Below, piece after piece: positions 1 through 12,233 of a stretch of DNA of 64,000 bases. Made by a program: the position numbers and the translations under genes. Source of the stretch: Heliocidaris erythrogramma (lineage: Eukaryota; Echinodermata; Echinoidea; Camarodonta; Echinometridae); NCBI GenBank assembly GCA_025617745.1, contig CM046858.1:28968534-29032533 (forward strand). Reading direction: 5' to 3'. The stretch's first letter is position 1; the number at the start of each line of letters is the position of its first letter. The notes under the pieces were generated by a model, which was not told the origin of the DNA, ran no database searches, and saw only the letters and a program-made list of their open reading frames with translations.

Positions 1-787
1 CCTTTGATTTGAAGATTCAATAAATGGAATTTAACACAATTATTTCGAGTCTCTGAGTATTTATTCCATACTTGCTGCTCATGCATGACCACCGTTTTAA
101 CATGCCGTATTTGACCTTGAGACCCTGCAACATGCGATGCATTACATTATCTCTCGATCACATTGTTTTTATCAATATCGATATCATATTATAATCGGAT
201 ATCATGACACCCCTCCCTTATCAGATTAAAAGACATCTTTTTCATTCTACTTCTATGAATAAACCTGAACCTTGATTTCAAATCTTGTTTTAGCATGCAA
301 CAAGTATTGAAATGTTTGTATCAACACAATACATGACTTATTCCATTGACCACTTCGATATCCAAATATCAATTTTTGAACATGTAACTGCATATTGACT
401 TATTTTGTTTCAGTTCTCCAAAATGAATGAATTTGTCAATCACTTGCGTAGATCCAAATATTGTTTTCAAACTTATAACGGCTCACATATTTCTGGACTT
501 TGAACTATTAAACTTTCACAAATAACACATTGTTTCTTAAAACAATTTAATTCAATTTAAAACTTGTACAATGTAAATTTCTTATCATGCACAGCATAAA
601 ATGACTTTTCAAAATAATTAGACATTGCAGATACAATGTATACTCATATCACTTCATTCAGCTGTTTAACTGACATGTCAAACTGATTTAACTATATAAA
701 GTCTCTGTCTGGTTATAACTTGAGTCTTTCACGAGATATTAGAGTTCTCAATATTCATCTCTGGGTTGAATGTTGATCCAATCTATG
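1..787. other. non-coding AT-rich sequence
   Basis: I see no open frame with recognisable protein similarity, no RNA gene and no clear repeat here. It is AT-rich spacer leading up to the MITE that starts at 788. Confidence 0.5.
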
Positions 788-923
788 CAAGGCCGTACGC
801 AGAAATTTTTTTCCGGGGGGGGGGGGCAAGATGATCGCTTTCAATATTGGATCATTAAAAGTCTAAAACCCGATTTAAAAAAAGTATGATTTTGAAATTT
901 CTGGGGGGGGGCAACTGCCCCCC

Positions 924-959
<36 letters not shown>

Positions 960-974
960 CTGCGTACGGCCTTG
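788..974. mobile_element. hAT-like MITE with poly-G/poly-C interior
   Basis: The ends are perfect 15 bp inverted repeats, CAAGGCCGTACGCAG at 788-802 and its complement at 960-974. They are flanked by an identical 8 bp direct repeat, AATCTATG, at 780-787 and 975-982. An 8 bp duplication with CA..G-type ends is the hallmark of hAT-superfamily elements. The interior has no coding capacity and carries G runs near 817-827 and 902-910 and a long C tract at about 917-958. Superfamily assignment is inferred from target-site length and end sequence only. Confidence 0.8.
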
Positions 975-1325
975 AATCTATGTACACAACTCTTTATCGG
1001 TACTGCTGAAGTCTAAGCATCCACCGTTCAATGCGTGCACATGGTTTGGATCTGGGTGAGTAGATCGCCTCCGGTGGTTTATGATCTGTCATCAATTCAA
1101 ACTCATTCCAGCACAGATATGCATGAAAAAATCCTGGATTCACCATCTTGCTTCTGCACTAAGACAGCTCCAATTTCTACAGGACTGGCATCTGCAATGA
1201 CTTGTGTGGGAGCCTTCGGATCATAGTAACCCAAAGTATTGCTCTCCTTAAATAATCAAATCGAACTAATTTCAAGATATTTGTAATAGGCTGACAATTA
1301 GCTACAATAGGCTGTTTGTTGCCTT

Positions 1326-2110
1326 TCATTCCCCTTTATAAATATAAACAGTAAACTTTGTAGTGAATTGATGTCGAATAGTGTTTTCAGAGTTTTCAGT
1401 TGGTAATTGGTCTGGTGTGAGATAAATATAATGAACCGGTACATATGCGAAAGGGCTTTCTTTTGCAATAAGTAAATAGAGTTGATTTTCGTTTTCTTGC
1501 TGGTGGCCCATACTAAATTGCAATGTTATATCCGGTAATATCAATGAATTGTAAAGCATAATGAGCGTTTTACAAGGGACAAATCTCTTTATTTCATAAA
1601 GTATACCAACATTCCTAGAAATTGAAGTAGTTATGTGACGTATATTTTGTTCCAATTTAAATTTTCATCGATAAATGACGCCCAAAAATGTTGTTTGTTC
1701 TCTCTTTTAAGAGGTACATTATCTATATGTTGTAAGGAAAAACCATTACATGAGAATTTACTTGCTTGTTATACATGAAATTTGTTTTATCTATATTAAG
1801 GGACAGTTTACTGCATTTAAACCACAAAGATAACTTTGGTAACTCATTATTAAGTGTATTTACTAGGGTATTTAAGTTATGATGTGAACAGAAGATGTTC
1901 GTGTCATCTGCAAATAATATGAAAGATAAGAGAGGCGTTGTATTTGTTAATCATTAATATATAATAGAAAAAAAGTAAAGGGTCTGGTATTGACCGTTGT
2001 GGTCCACCGCATTTGATTGGTAGGAAATTTGAAGGAAGATCATTATACACTACATATTGTTGTCTGTTAGATAAATAGAGATCTCCCTCCAAAGTACTGT
2101 TGACATCCAT
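1326..2110 (-). pseudogene. decayed LINE reverse transcriptase fragment
   Basis: Read on the minus strand in several frames, this stretch resembles the RT palm-to-C-terminal part of the LINE at 4887-7079. A tract near 2040-2090 matches its NRRQYV region. The segment near 1740-1920 matches its YADD / SLWFK / LSLNI region (here LSLWFK and TNFM are readable), and 1550-1640 matches the GILYKF..LMLYNSLIL region. Stops and frameshifts are frequent, so it is dead. It is cut at its upstream end, near 2110, by the poly-C repeat and the Penelope-like element. Confidence 0.7.
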
Positions 2111-2252
2111 ACATATCTGTGCCCCCCCCCCCTACAAAATCCTGGATCCGCCCCTGATTACAGCCCTGCATTTCTGTGCCCCCCCATTTTTTTTAAATCC
2201 TGGATCCGCCCCTGATGACAGCCCTGCTTTTCTGTGCCCCCCCCCCCCCCCC
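2108..2252 (+). repeat. two truncated right ends of the poly-C hAT-like MITE family
   Basis: Twice in a row there is a C run followed by AATCCTGGATCCGCCCCTG, ending near 2156 and 2215, then a third C run at about 2237-2252. The same terminus closes the intact elements at 31371-31668 and 59659-59994. Only right halves are present here. Confidence 0.6.
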
Positions 2253-3443
2253 GAGCCCGTATTCATTGATCTCATGAACTTAGCCACTCGCGCGGTTGAG
2301 TTTAGTTTCAATGATACGATGTATTCACAGATAGATGGTGTGGCTATGGGATCCCCATTAGGCCCCGCGCTCGCTAACATTATTGTTGGCTTTCATGAAA
2401 TGCGCCTGCTACAGAACGCCACCGATCTTAATATAGTCCCGCATGTGTATTGTCGGTATGTTGATGATACGTTTGCAATTTTTGACAACCGCGCAGCGTG
2501 TGAGGTTTTCCTTACACAACTGAACCGGCTCCATCCCGCTCTAAAATTCACATGTGAAATTGAACTGTCCAATGCGCTCCCATTTCTCGACGTTCTCGTG
2601 GAGAGAAGTGATGGGAAATTTATCACTTCCGTCTACCGCAAGCCCACATTCACCGGGCAATACACGAGATGGGACTCGTACAGTGCAACTTCATACAAGA
2701 TTGGGCTCATTAGAAACTTAGTGTGCCGCGCCCTTAGGATTTGCTCTGCGGGCAAATTAGCTCCCGAAATCGCGAAAATCAAAACTATTCTCCTTGACAA
2801 TGGTTACCCTGAGCATGTTGTATCTCGCACCATAACACGGACGCTGGAGGCACAATCCAAATCTGACACCAGATTTGGACCTGCCAAATGCCCCGTGTAT
2901 CTCAAACTACCCTGGAGGGGTAAGGTATCTGACAAATACGCCAGTCAGATCAAACACGCAGTGTCACGTTGCTATTACGCGGTTTCGACACGCATTGTGT
3001 TTTCTACACACAGGATGCTACCGTCAACTAGCAAGGATGTACTACCCACCCCCCACTTGAGTAATGTTATTTACCAATTTCAGTGCCGGTGCGATGCCAG
3101 GTACGTGGGCCGTACTTCTCAGCGGTTGGCTGATCGCATTAAACAACACATCCCCTCGACTATTCGGAACCGTACAACCAATCAGCGCACGCAGCCCGTC
3201 CGTGCCTGCAAATCTGAAATGCACGCTAACAGACCAATGATAGCCAAATGCGATTCAGCGATTGGTCTCCACTTGCTGAACAATCCAGCTTGCGCACAAA
3301 GCTATGCCGACGACCAATTCTCAATTATGTCCCGGGCCAGAAGCTCAGCGCATTTACGCCTTCTGGAAGCCGCTTACATTCAATCGCATGAACCTCTTCT
3401 GTGCAGACAAAAGGAGTTCGTCCAAGCTTTGCGATTGTTCTGA
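2252..3443 (+). CDS. Penelope-like element RT with GIY-YIG endonuclease, 5'-truncated
   Basis: The frame runs open from 2100 to a stop at 3441-3443, but its first ~50 codons are poly-C repeat, so the real element starts near 2252. It retains RT palm motifs: MGSPLGPALANI near 2344-2385 and the catalytic YVDD at about 2457-2468, then LPFLDVLV and VYRKPTFTGQYT, which are characteristic of Penelope-like retroelements. The C-terminus carries a GIY-YIG-type nuclease region with YQFQC (about 3070) and YVGRTSQRLADRIKQH (about 3100-3150). Fingers and the N-terminal RT are missing, so this copy cannot be autonomous. Unlike the other retroelements here its frame is unbroken, suggesting a relatively recent insertion. 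The clade was not tested. Confidence 0.85.
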
Positions 3444-4266
3444 AATTACGGCGTCTAGGTTGCGTCCGGGTTTACCAAGTATAATATAGTTGATTTCAAG
3501 TAATTTGTTATATACCTGCGTGATAACCTGATGAGTGCAGGTCGAAAAGCTTCGTTATCATGTCTCTTTTTCGTGCCAAATTCAAAGGAAGTAAATACGA
3601 GACATTAGATAGTCGATTGATATTACATTGTCATGGTAATCGACATACTTTCTGCAGTAACTACCAAGAATTCGAGTAATTATTTAATTCAAAAAATATT
3701 TTAAAAAACACAACCGATCTGGCATTTGGTTAATTCAGCTGTTACATTAATGTTATTTTTTGGAAATTGTACTGTCATCAAGTGCAATTTATTCTCTAGC
3801 GAATAGATTGTGCAAAATAAGTATTAAAAGACCGATATTGCATTACGTACTATACTGTCAAAATGGATACATGTAAATGGTATACGTTACAAAATTTTAA
3901 AATGAGAATAGGTACTACATGCACTTTGTACAATTTAGTTTGGTGGAGGGTTCTCTCCAAAGGCCATATCGCACTATCAGTAATTAGGTATGGAGGATGA
4001 GTGTATAACAGTATTCTTTTACAGGCGAAATCCTCTTTTTACCTCCTTATTCTTTGTAGCGTTGCCATTCGGATGAATCTTTCAGTTTTGTGTAAAGGAT
4101 GACTTTGCTGCCGACAACAACACTTTCGGTTGATAAGTTGTTTTTCCTTTCTGAATTTGTAAGCTTTAGATGCGATTATAAGTCCGTTATTCTTTATTCT
4201 CATTATTAGTCCGTTGTCAAGTGGTCAAAAACTGGGTTCTCTGGAAATTTTGTGAGGAAAATACAT
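3444..4266. other. non-coding sequence after the Penelope-like element
   Basis: The first part is presumably the 3' untranslated region of the Penelope-like element. The rest is AT-rich without recognisable genes. No terminal repeat marking the element's end was found by eye. Confidence 0.4.
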
Positions 4267-4886
4267 TTTAGAAAGATACTGTCATGACTAAAACTTAAAA
4301 ACAGTGTTCCCAAATTTTAAAATGGGTCCAAAGTTACTTTTCAGGTATTTTAGAATGCTTATTTTGTTCAAAATTATAATTTTTTTTAAATTATTAAAAA
4401 AAAAAAAACTCTTAATCACAGTAGGGATAAAACTTCCCAGTTTTGTATAGATATGATATCGGAGATGACTTTCCTTAAAAAGAATAATGCAGAAAATATA
4501 ATATATCAAATAGAGGCCTTTATTATATTTATATTTATTCTATACGCCCTTTATTATCATTATAAAATAGTCTTCTGCTCTGTTGACCTTTTCCGACGGT
4601 ATTTAACTTCCAATTTGCCTATATTAGTGACAAATAATCCATCAGTATTATAATTTATTATATTATTTACTTTGAAAATTTCCCGTTTATGTTGGCCTAT
4701 AATGTTTGCTTAAAGGACCTATGGAATGCAAGTACATGTGGATATTGGATGTGTATTGTTCTGTACATCACAAACTTTACAACCATTTGATCTGAATATG
4801 TGTCATATATTTTAAAATATTTTTTAAAATTATTTTATATTACCTGCTAAGCCCCGCCCCTAAAAAATCTTTGGAGTCTGATTCTT

Positions 4887-7079
4887 TTTTTTGGCAGGAG
4901 TTTCTGCATTTATTGTCAAATCAAATAACAAATTTACAAACAATTATAGTAATACATATACAACATAATTGTTCAAATTAAAAAATGTGACAGTTAAATA
5001 ACAATGACAACAGAATAAAGACATGATTATAAATCGAAATGAACAAGTAGAAATAACAGAAATGCAGGGGCCAGCTATCTTAAGCAAAATGCTTGAATGA
5101 ATAGCCGCCAGTGGAAAGGGCTACATGGAAACCATAATTAATATAAATGTCTATATCATAAAAGCGATGTCACTAACTGGAAAAAAAAAATTACTACAAA
5201 AAAAGGGGAAGGAAAGGAATTGAAGTGAAGTGTGTGCAAGTGGGTGCACGTGCAGGTGAGAAGTTTACGAATAAGTGGATAGCAAATACTTCTTTAACGA
5301 AGCTTTAAAAGAAAAATGAGATACGGCGTGTTTAATATCATGAGGTAAATTGTTCCAAACATCTGGACCGTGATGTCTTATCGTTTTTTGAGCTATTATT
5401 AATTTTGGATTTGTTAAATGAAGATCTGATGAATGTCGTGTCGGGTAGGAATGGACATCTCTGTTGTAGATAAAAATATTATGAAAGGATATTGGTGTAG
5501 CGTTGGTGGAAAATTTATACATAAATATAGCAGTTTGGTAGGTGTGAATATCGTTAATTTTCAATGTTTTAAACTTATGAAATATAGGATCGGTGTGGGC
5601 TAAATAATGAGAATGAGAACAGATACGGAGTGCTTTCTTTTGAAGACGCAACATAATGTCTATATTCATTTTGTTACTATTTCCCAATACTATGTTACAG
5701 TACGATATATGTGACAAAATAAATGAGTTGTAAAGCATTAATAGCGATCTTTGAGAAAGATAATATTTGAATTTATATAAAATACCTATGCCTCTTGCTA
5801 CCAACATGCTAATGTTACGAACGTGACTATTCCAAGTTACATTTGAGTCGATCAATATACCTAAAAATTTTGTTTCATGTTTTTCGGTAACGGGCATGTC
5901 ATCAATGAAAATATTATTACGAAATACATGTGTAGAATTAATGTGTTTAAAGTACATGAAGTTTGTTTTGTTTATATTGAGGGAGAGTTTATTGGATTTA
6001 AACCACAATGATAATTTCTTTAGTTCTAGATTCAGAGTTGTAACAAGCATGTTTAAATTTTGGTGTGAATAAAATATGTTAGTATCATCTGCAAATAAAA
6101 CGTATGTTAGTAAAGGTGATGCATTGACAATATCATTCATATATATTAAAAACAGCAAGGGCTCAATCTGGTACTCCACATTTCACAGTACATATATTAG
6201 ATGATTTGGATTTGAAATTAACATATTGACGTCTATTATCTAAGTAGTCCTTAAACCAGGAAAGTACGATCCCTCTGATGCCATATGTCTTTAATTTACA
6301 TAATAATATAGCATGATCCATTGTATCGAATGCCTTCGATAAATCCATAAAAACCCCAACAGTGTGCTCCTTTTTTTGAAAATGAATCGGTTATTTTGTC
6401 GTAAAGTTGTAAGATTGCATAGTCAGTCGAATGATTTTTTCTGAAGCCATATTGGTTGGGAATTAATAATTTATTCATATCCAAAAAAGAGTATAAACGT
6501 TTGTAAACAATTTTTCAGGTATTTTAGAAAAGCTTGGTAACAACGAGATTGGGCGATAATTTGCAATACGGCATGGGTCATCTTTTTTAAATATTGGAAT
6601 TATTTTGGCAAGTTTTAGTGAATCAGGAAAAATTCCCTGGGAAAGAGATAGATTGAAAATATGTGCCAGCGGGAAAGCCAGGAAATGAATAATTTGTTTT
6701 AATAGATATACACTTATTCCATCATGGTCACTAGATTTAGAAGGACTTAGAGATCGAACAATTTCTAAAATTTCATGAAAATTCGTTGGATTAAAAAATA
6801 ATGAGTGCTCGGTATGATTATTTAGATATTGTGAAAAATCATTATCATTAGTAACAATCTTTGAGGCCAATTTTGGGCCAACATTGGTAAAATATGTATT
6901 AAATGCATCAGCAATAAGACCATTGTCTTTAATGGAATTTCCATTCTCTAAAAATTCAACATTTTGAACATAAAAAAAGAGAATATTATTCTCTTTTTTT
7001 ACCTAACATTTCATTAATTGTATGCCATAATGTTTTGTTATTGTCTTTATTGCTTTCAATTTTGTCAGAAAAGTATGAT
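4887..7079 (-). mobile_element. 5'-truncated LINE inserted into the TTAA transposon
   Basis: The minus-strand LINE ends at its 3' side in an A tract (T tract on the plus strand at 4885-4892) and is truncated upstream near 7079. The host element's inverted arms give the empty site: the left arm breaks after GATTCTT (4880-4886) and continues after GATTTTCTT (7077-7085), so the target-site duplication is about 7 bp with a small indel. The untranslated 3' region is 4887-5264. Confidence 0.75.
5265..6870 (-). pseudogene. LINE reverse transcriptase, broken by frameshifts
   Basis: Minus-strand frames at 6870-6475, 6484-6296, 6348-6163 and 6179-5265 give, in order: SKSSDHDGIS and ANYRPISLLPSFSK (RT fingers), [23 protein letters not shown], a KCGVP block and FADDTNIF (catalytic FADD about 6091-6102), then SNKLSLNINKTNFM and a complete thumb / C-terminus ending TYS. 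At least three frame changes are needed, so the copy is dead. The upstream endonuclease is missing. The last 304-codon frame is intact and resembles the C-terminal half of APE-type LINE proteins; the clade was not determined. Confidence 0.85.
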
Positions 7080-8183
7080 TTTCTTCACATGACATCATCA
7101 GTCAATCATCAGTCACCTAAAACAAGCCAAACAATAGACACTGGTATGTACCTATCCCTCAAAATAGCTCAAAATAGCATCTCATGTTTTAATACAATAC
7201 CAACTCATAAACTCTCAATCACAATAGTAGCTGCTATGTCAGAAATGCTCCAGCATCACAGGAAAAGAAAGGTAATGAAAATCTGTTGGTATGAAAACAC
7301 ACGATGCTATTGTGAGCAATTACAAAACAGAGAGATACTGATGATTGACTGATGATGTCATGTGAAGAATCAGACTCCAAAGGATTTTTAGGGGCGGGGC
7401 TTAGCAGGTAAAATAAAATAATTACAAAAAATATTTAAAAATATATGACACATATTCAGATAAAATAGTTGTAAATTTGTGATGTACAGAACAATACACA
7501 TCATCAAAGATCAACATGTACTTGCATTCCATTGGTCCTTTAATGGGTCTAGTGGGCTGTCGGTCTACTGAAATAAACCCGATGCTACATAAGGCAGGTT
7601 CTCATTAACAGAATTAACGCAAGTGTGAAATGACGGAGGAAATTGTATTGAATATATACACTGTACATATTAGGAAAGTGGGCACACTTTGCACCGGTCA
7701 AGACGAGAATTGTTCGTTGTACCATCAATGTTGATCGCGTTGCACATCACTCTTCCAATGATTATTTTTTACATATAAATTTTGATTTTGACTTTCACTT
7801 CATGTGCCAACACATTTTTAAATTAGATAATATGAAGAATTATGTCATTGATCGATTTTTATCACTGATATACGATTTGATGTAAGTTAAACAATGTTGG
7901 AAACAATCGTTAAAGCAAGAGACAAACTTCCCGACGATCGTTGAGGGCGTATAAAATAAAATATGAATAAAAGCCTATATTTGATATAACATATTTTTTC
8001 TGCATCATTATTTTTCGCGAAACTCATCTCCGATATCCTTTCTATACAGTACTAGTAGTGGGAATTCCTATCCCTATACCATACATTTGACCAAAATAAG
8101 CATTCTGAAAAGTAACTATAGACCCATTTTAAAACTTGAAAACAGCGTTTATAGTTAAGTCATGACATTATCTTTCTAAAAAA

Positions 8184-10027
8184 ATTCTATAAATTGAAAT
8201 CAGATGTTAACCTTCGATTCTTAAATCCATAGATTTATGTTTTAAGGCGAACTATATTTCTTCTGTATCCATGAGCAAAAGTGTGTCAGTAAATGACGTC
8301 ATGCAGAAAAGGGGCTGACGTCTTTTTTGTCCGAATTTCGGCTTTCCAGGTTCTAGATTTTGCGAGCGAGCAAAGCGATAGATAGAACTTGTGGACGTAC
8401 AGGGTAGCTGTTCTTTGGAACAAGAGTTATTAATTGATCTTCTTGTATATAATTTGATTTTTCTAAGCTTTGCATGTATATGTAGTCTATTTACATGAAG
8501 TTCTATTTCCCTTAAAAAATAATATTGCAGCCCCTTGAGTGACATTTGCATCAGAAATTTCGCTATATAAATCTATATCATAATAATTATTTTTGTTATG
8601 ATTATTATTGATATTATTATTATTATTATTATTATTATCATTATTATTATCATTATTTTATTATGGAAAGTTTTTCCTCAAAACATACCAAATATAATGT
8701 ACATGTGTAAACTACAACCTTACAGCCTCACTTCCAGAATATGAGGAGACAGGTGCCTGATAATGAAATTGGTAATTTCATACGCGTTAGTGCGACTTGA
8801 ACCTGATATTAATATTAATTTCTTTTCGTTGTTGTTCTTGTTCCAGCAGCAAACAAAACGTCATTCGGTTTTTTTTAATTCAGGCTACGTGGTATAAATT
8901 TACGGTATCACTCACCGGCAAAATGTACGGGACGCTTTATTCATAATAATTCACGTTTAGTGGAGAATCAATAACCGCTTTTTAATCTCGTGATATTATC
9001 CTGAAACCAAAGAGGAGGACGTTTTGATAATCAACAAATTTGATTTTCTTATTACTGAAGTATAGTCATAATTATTAAGACTTGTACATCGATTGAACAT
9101 TCCATGATAATGGAGCAGAGACTGAAGGTAGGCCTATGTATTATTGTTCTCCCTTGGTAGAGAGGTATCTGTACATTTTGAGATTTCTTTACTTTGTTCC
9201 TTAATTCCGCTCTACAAATCAATTGGAAAATGCTGAATTCCCCCCTTTTTTGTTTTGTTTTTTGACGGCCATCTTAGCCACAATTCTATGTTATTAAAAA
9301 TTATGTTATTAAAATCATCGACTAATTTTAATTTATATTGTATTACCGTATTTCTCGGTGGGGGAGGAGGCTGTGGGTTCTTTTGAATTCCGACATCCGG
9401 GCAACATCATATTATATTCGAGCAGCAAGGTGACCAAATATCCTCATGTTCTGTGCAGCGAGGTGCTCAACTGTCCTCATATTAAGGGCTTCCAGGTGCT
9501 CGAATGTTCTCACAGGCGGGTTAGCGAGGTCCCCAAATATCTCTCGTCAATCGAAGTACCTGAATATGTTTTTGATGACAATTAAAATTTTCAAGACAAT
9601 CAAAGTATCAATTCACGCTTGCTCTCTTCCTTTGCTGAAAAGTTAATAGTCGGGCAAGAGGTGTCACCACTCCCCCCCCCCCCCCCCCCCGCCCCTTCCA
9701 AACTGTGCCCATATCCCATGATAGCAAGTATAAATCAGAAAAATCTTATTAAACCTTCTCCCTTTGGCGCCGTTCGAGGTTATTCTAATATTCGTCGGAA
9801 AATTTGGTCCTCCAAAATATTAAAGCGATACTATAAAACAGGATATAACTAGAGGTAAGAGTTTGTTTTTTTGTTTTTGTTTTTAATTCCCCCCCTTCTC
9901 TCTCGCGCGCGCTCTCTCTCTCTCTTTCTCCGATAGGGAAGGGGCAAAACAATAGTCGATGGGCCGGGGTCAATGGGGAGGGAGGGAAGCAACTGGCCAT
10001 GCCCACATTCCTGGCATGGCACAAACG
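8184..10027. other. non-coding sequence with ATT microsatellite
   Basis: No gene is recognisable. An (ATT)n/(TTA)n stretch lies at about 8598-8662. C runs at about 9671-9691 and a CT/GC-rich tract at 9896-9927 are simple repeats, and small open frames across them are compositional artefacts. Confidence 0.5.
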
Positions 10028-11150
10028 AAGGAAAGAAGTATTTTACTCTATTCTAAGGAAAACAACGGAAAATATCCCAAGAAAATCATGAAAACAAAAG
10101 GAATTCTTAAATCAATTAATAAAAGAAATCAACTTTATGAAACTAGTTTGAAAAAGCCTTCGCAAAATAATGTACATAAATATAAACAATATGGAAATAA
10201 ACGAAGAAGCTTGACTGGGGAGGAATTTTTAATTTGTAAACAAATCTTTAGGCATTTTACTCCCAGTGTTAAAGATCGTATGCTCGATCTGCAATGAAAA
10301 ACACAAGTCAGAAAAAATTGGAACCAGCGGGATTCGAACCTGTCAACTACTGCTTGCCGGGCAGCGACTTAACCACCAGGCTATTCTGGTTCACGGCCAA
10401 GTCACGATGAACTAGAATCAAATACCCAAGATCCTCTTCTTTCTGACTCATTAATATTCATTTTTAACGGTCCGCCGTAGACAATGGTGAGTAAACGAAG
10501 AAGCTTGACTGGGGAGGAATTTTTAATTTGTAAACAAATCTTTAGGCATTTTACTTCCAGTGTTAAAGATCGTATGCTCGATCTGTAATGAAAAACACAA
10601 GTCAGAAAAAATTGGAACCAGCGGGATATGAACCTGTCATCTACTGCTTGCCGGGCAGCGACTTAACCACCAGGCTATTCTGGTTCACGGCCAAGTCACG
10701 ATGAACTAGAATCAAATACCGAAGATCCTCTTCTTTCTGACTCCTTAATATTCATTTTTAACGGTCCGCCGTAGACAATGGTTAGTAAACGAAGAAGCTT
10801 GACTGGGGAGGAATTTTTAATTTGTAAACAAATCTTTAGGCATTTTACTCCCAGTGTTAAAGATCGTATGCTCGATCTGTAATGAAAAACACAAGTCAGA
10901 AAAAATTGGAACCAGCGGGATTCGAACCTGTCATCTACTGCTTGCCGGGCAGCGACTTAACCACCAGGCTATTCTGGTTCACGGCCAAGTCACGATGAAC
11001 TAGAGTCAAATACCCAAGATCCTCTTCTTTCTGACTCATTAATATTCATTTTTAACGGTCCGCCGTAGACAATGGTTAGTAAACGAAGAAGCTTGACTGG
11101 GGAGGAATTTTTAATTTGTAAACAAATCTTTAGGCATTTTACTCCCAGTG

Positions 11151-11804
11151 TTAAAGGGAAATTAACCTCAGCGTATGAATTAGCTTATTTTGAATGGTGT
11201 AGTATATGCCTCTTATTTGATACATGCAATTTCATGTAAAAACACAGGATATAGATATTAATCACTATTTTCCAGCCAAGTTATCGTCTGCTAGCAATAA
11301 TAAGGGGGCTGCCATTACTTTATGTGTACACGAACATATTTTTCATCCCAAGTAAAATTTCCTTCATCGTTAACTTGTAATTGATTTTTAGAGGACAAAT
11401 ATATATTAGATAAAGTCACATATTCTGAAATGTAAGTTTAGTTTTATATATTTTTTAAAAGGTCTTAATTTGTTCATAAAAAATATACTTCATAAAAAAT
11501 ATACGTCAAGGACGGAGAATTGACGTCAAGGACGGAGACAATCGTAACAATACCAAAACAAAGCGAGGAATCTGCTTTACAGGATGGCTATTAGAACTCA
11601 TGGGTCGTCAATTATCTAGGCCCATGGCCAATAACAATCGTAATACAATCAGAACAAAGCGACGTATCTGTTGTAAAGGTAGGCTATTATCAATGCATAT
11701 GGTACCTAATGATCCGTGTCATGCACAAAATGGCAGCCTCCATGGAAAGACGTAGCAGACAATAGGTGCATCTAGAATATCACGTGGGGTTACTTGTCCT
11801 TTAA
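11151..11804. mobile_element. TTAA-target MITE A
   Basis: The element starts TTAAAGGGAAATTAACC (11151) and ends as the reverse complement of TTAAAGGACAAGTAACC (11804). It is non-coding. The interior around 11280-11345 shares GTCTGCTAGCAAT and GGGGGCTGCCATT with the outer element around 56520-56590, so both belong to one family. Its right TTAA (11801-11804) is shared with element B. Confidence 0.75.
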
Positions 11805-12233
11805 AGACCTCAGCCTGACCGAATTTTGAAAGATACCCTTTATTCATCCACGGGGAGCTATATATTTTCTGAACAAATTGAAACCAATTTCATGAGATTC
11901 CGTTTCCTGTGGAATGAGTAACAGCGTCCCGAATGTTGAGCCCCGGTGGTTTGGGCCCCGTCTCTGAGGAACGCTACTTTGCGGGGGGTGAAAATTTGAT
12001 GACGACATATCGTGTAGACGCACTCGGAGCTGTATACATGACATGTCGTCACACGTCTAGCGACCCCCTGCAGTGTTACGCCATAGGGAGGGGGCGGACC
12101 AAAAAAATTATCTTTTTTATTTTTTATGGATAAACGGAGACGAAAATTTATGAATAACCAGGGTAATTATATTCTTTGTTTACTAAGCTTTACGTCAATA
12201 TATGGTTGTTTTGGGTCAGGCTGAGGTCTTTAA
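11801..12233. mobile_element. TTAA-target MITE B
   Basis: The ends are perfect 20 bp inverted repeats, TTAAAGACCTCAGCCTGACC at 11801-11820 and its complement at 12214-12233. Elements A and B together add 1079 bp inside a 294 bp tandem unit; removing them restores the unit period exactly with a single TTAA, proving the TTAA duplication. No transposase is encoded. Kolobok- or piggyBac-like mobilisation is the likely source, given the TTAA target. Confidence 0.85.

Larger units (their letters stand above)
4710..7543. mobile_element. TTAA-target transposon with ~205 bp inverted ends, split by a LINE
   Basis: Both ends are TTAA followed by AAGGACC, then a long inverted repeat. The left arm is 4710-4886 and resumes at 7086-7112; the right arm is 7337-7543. 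Shared inner blocks include GCAAGTACATG and AAGCCCCGCCCCTAAAAA. Without the LINE at 4887-7079 the element would be about 635 bp, with a 224 bp loop (7113-7336). TTAA target and TTAAAGG ends fit the Kolobok / T2-MITE type (established for those families; assignment here is inference). It has no coding capacity. Confidence 0.75.
4267..8183. repeat. outer inverted repeat enclosing a TTAA transposon and LINE
   Basis: The left arm at about 4267-4560 is the reverse complement of the right arm at about 7945-8183. Shared blocks include TTTTAGAAAGATA near both outer ends, GTCATGAC, TTTTAAAATGGGTC and TACGCCCT. The arms are diverged with indels. Everything between them (TTAA element 4710-7543 and the LINE inside it) would lie in the loop. 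This looks like an old foldback element that later insertions opened, but no target-site duplication was found. Confidence 0.6.

Noticed and set aside
7035..7352. 105-codon plus-strand frame
   Set aside because: Spans the loop and inner arms of the TTAA element; no similarity.
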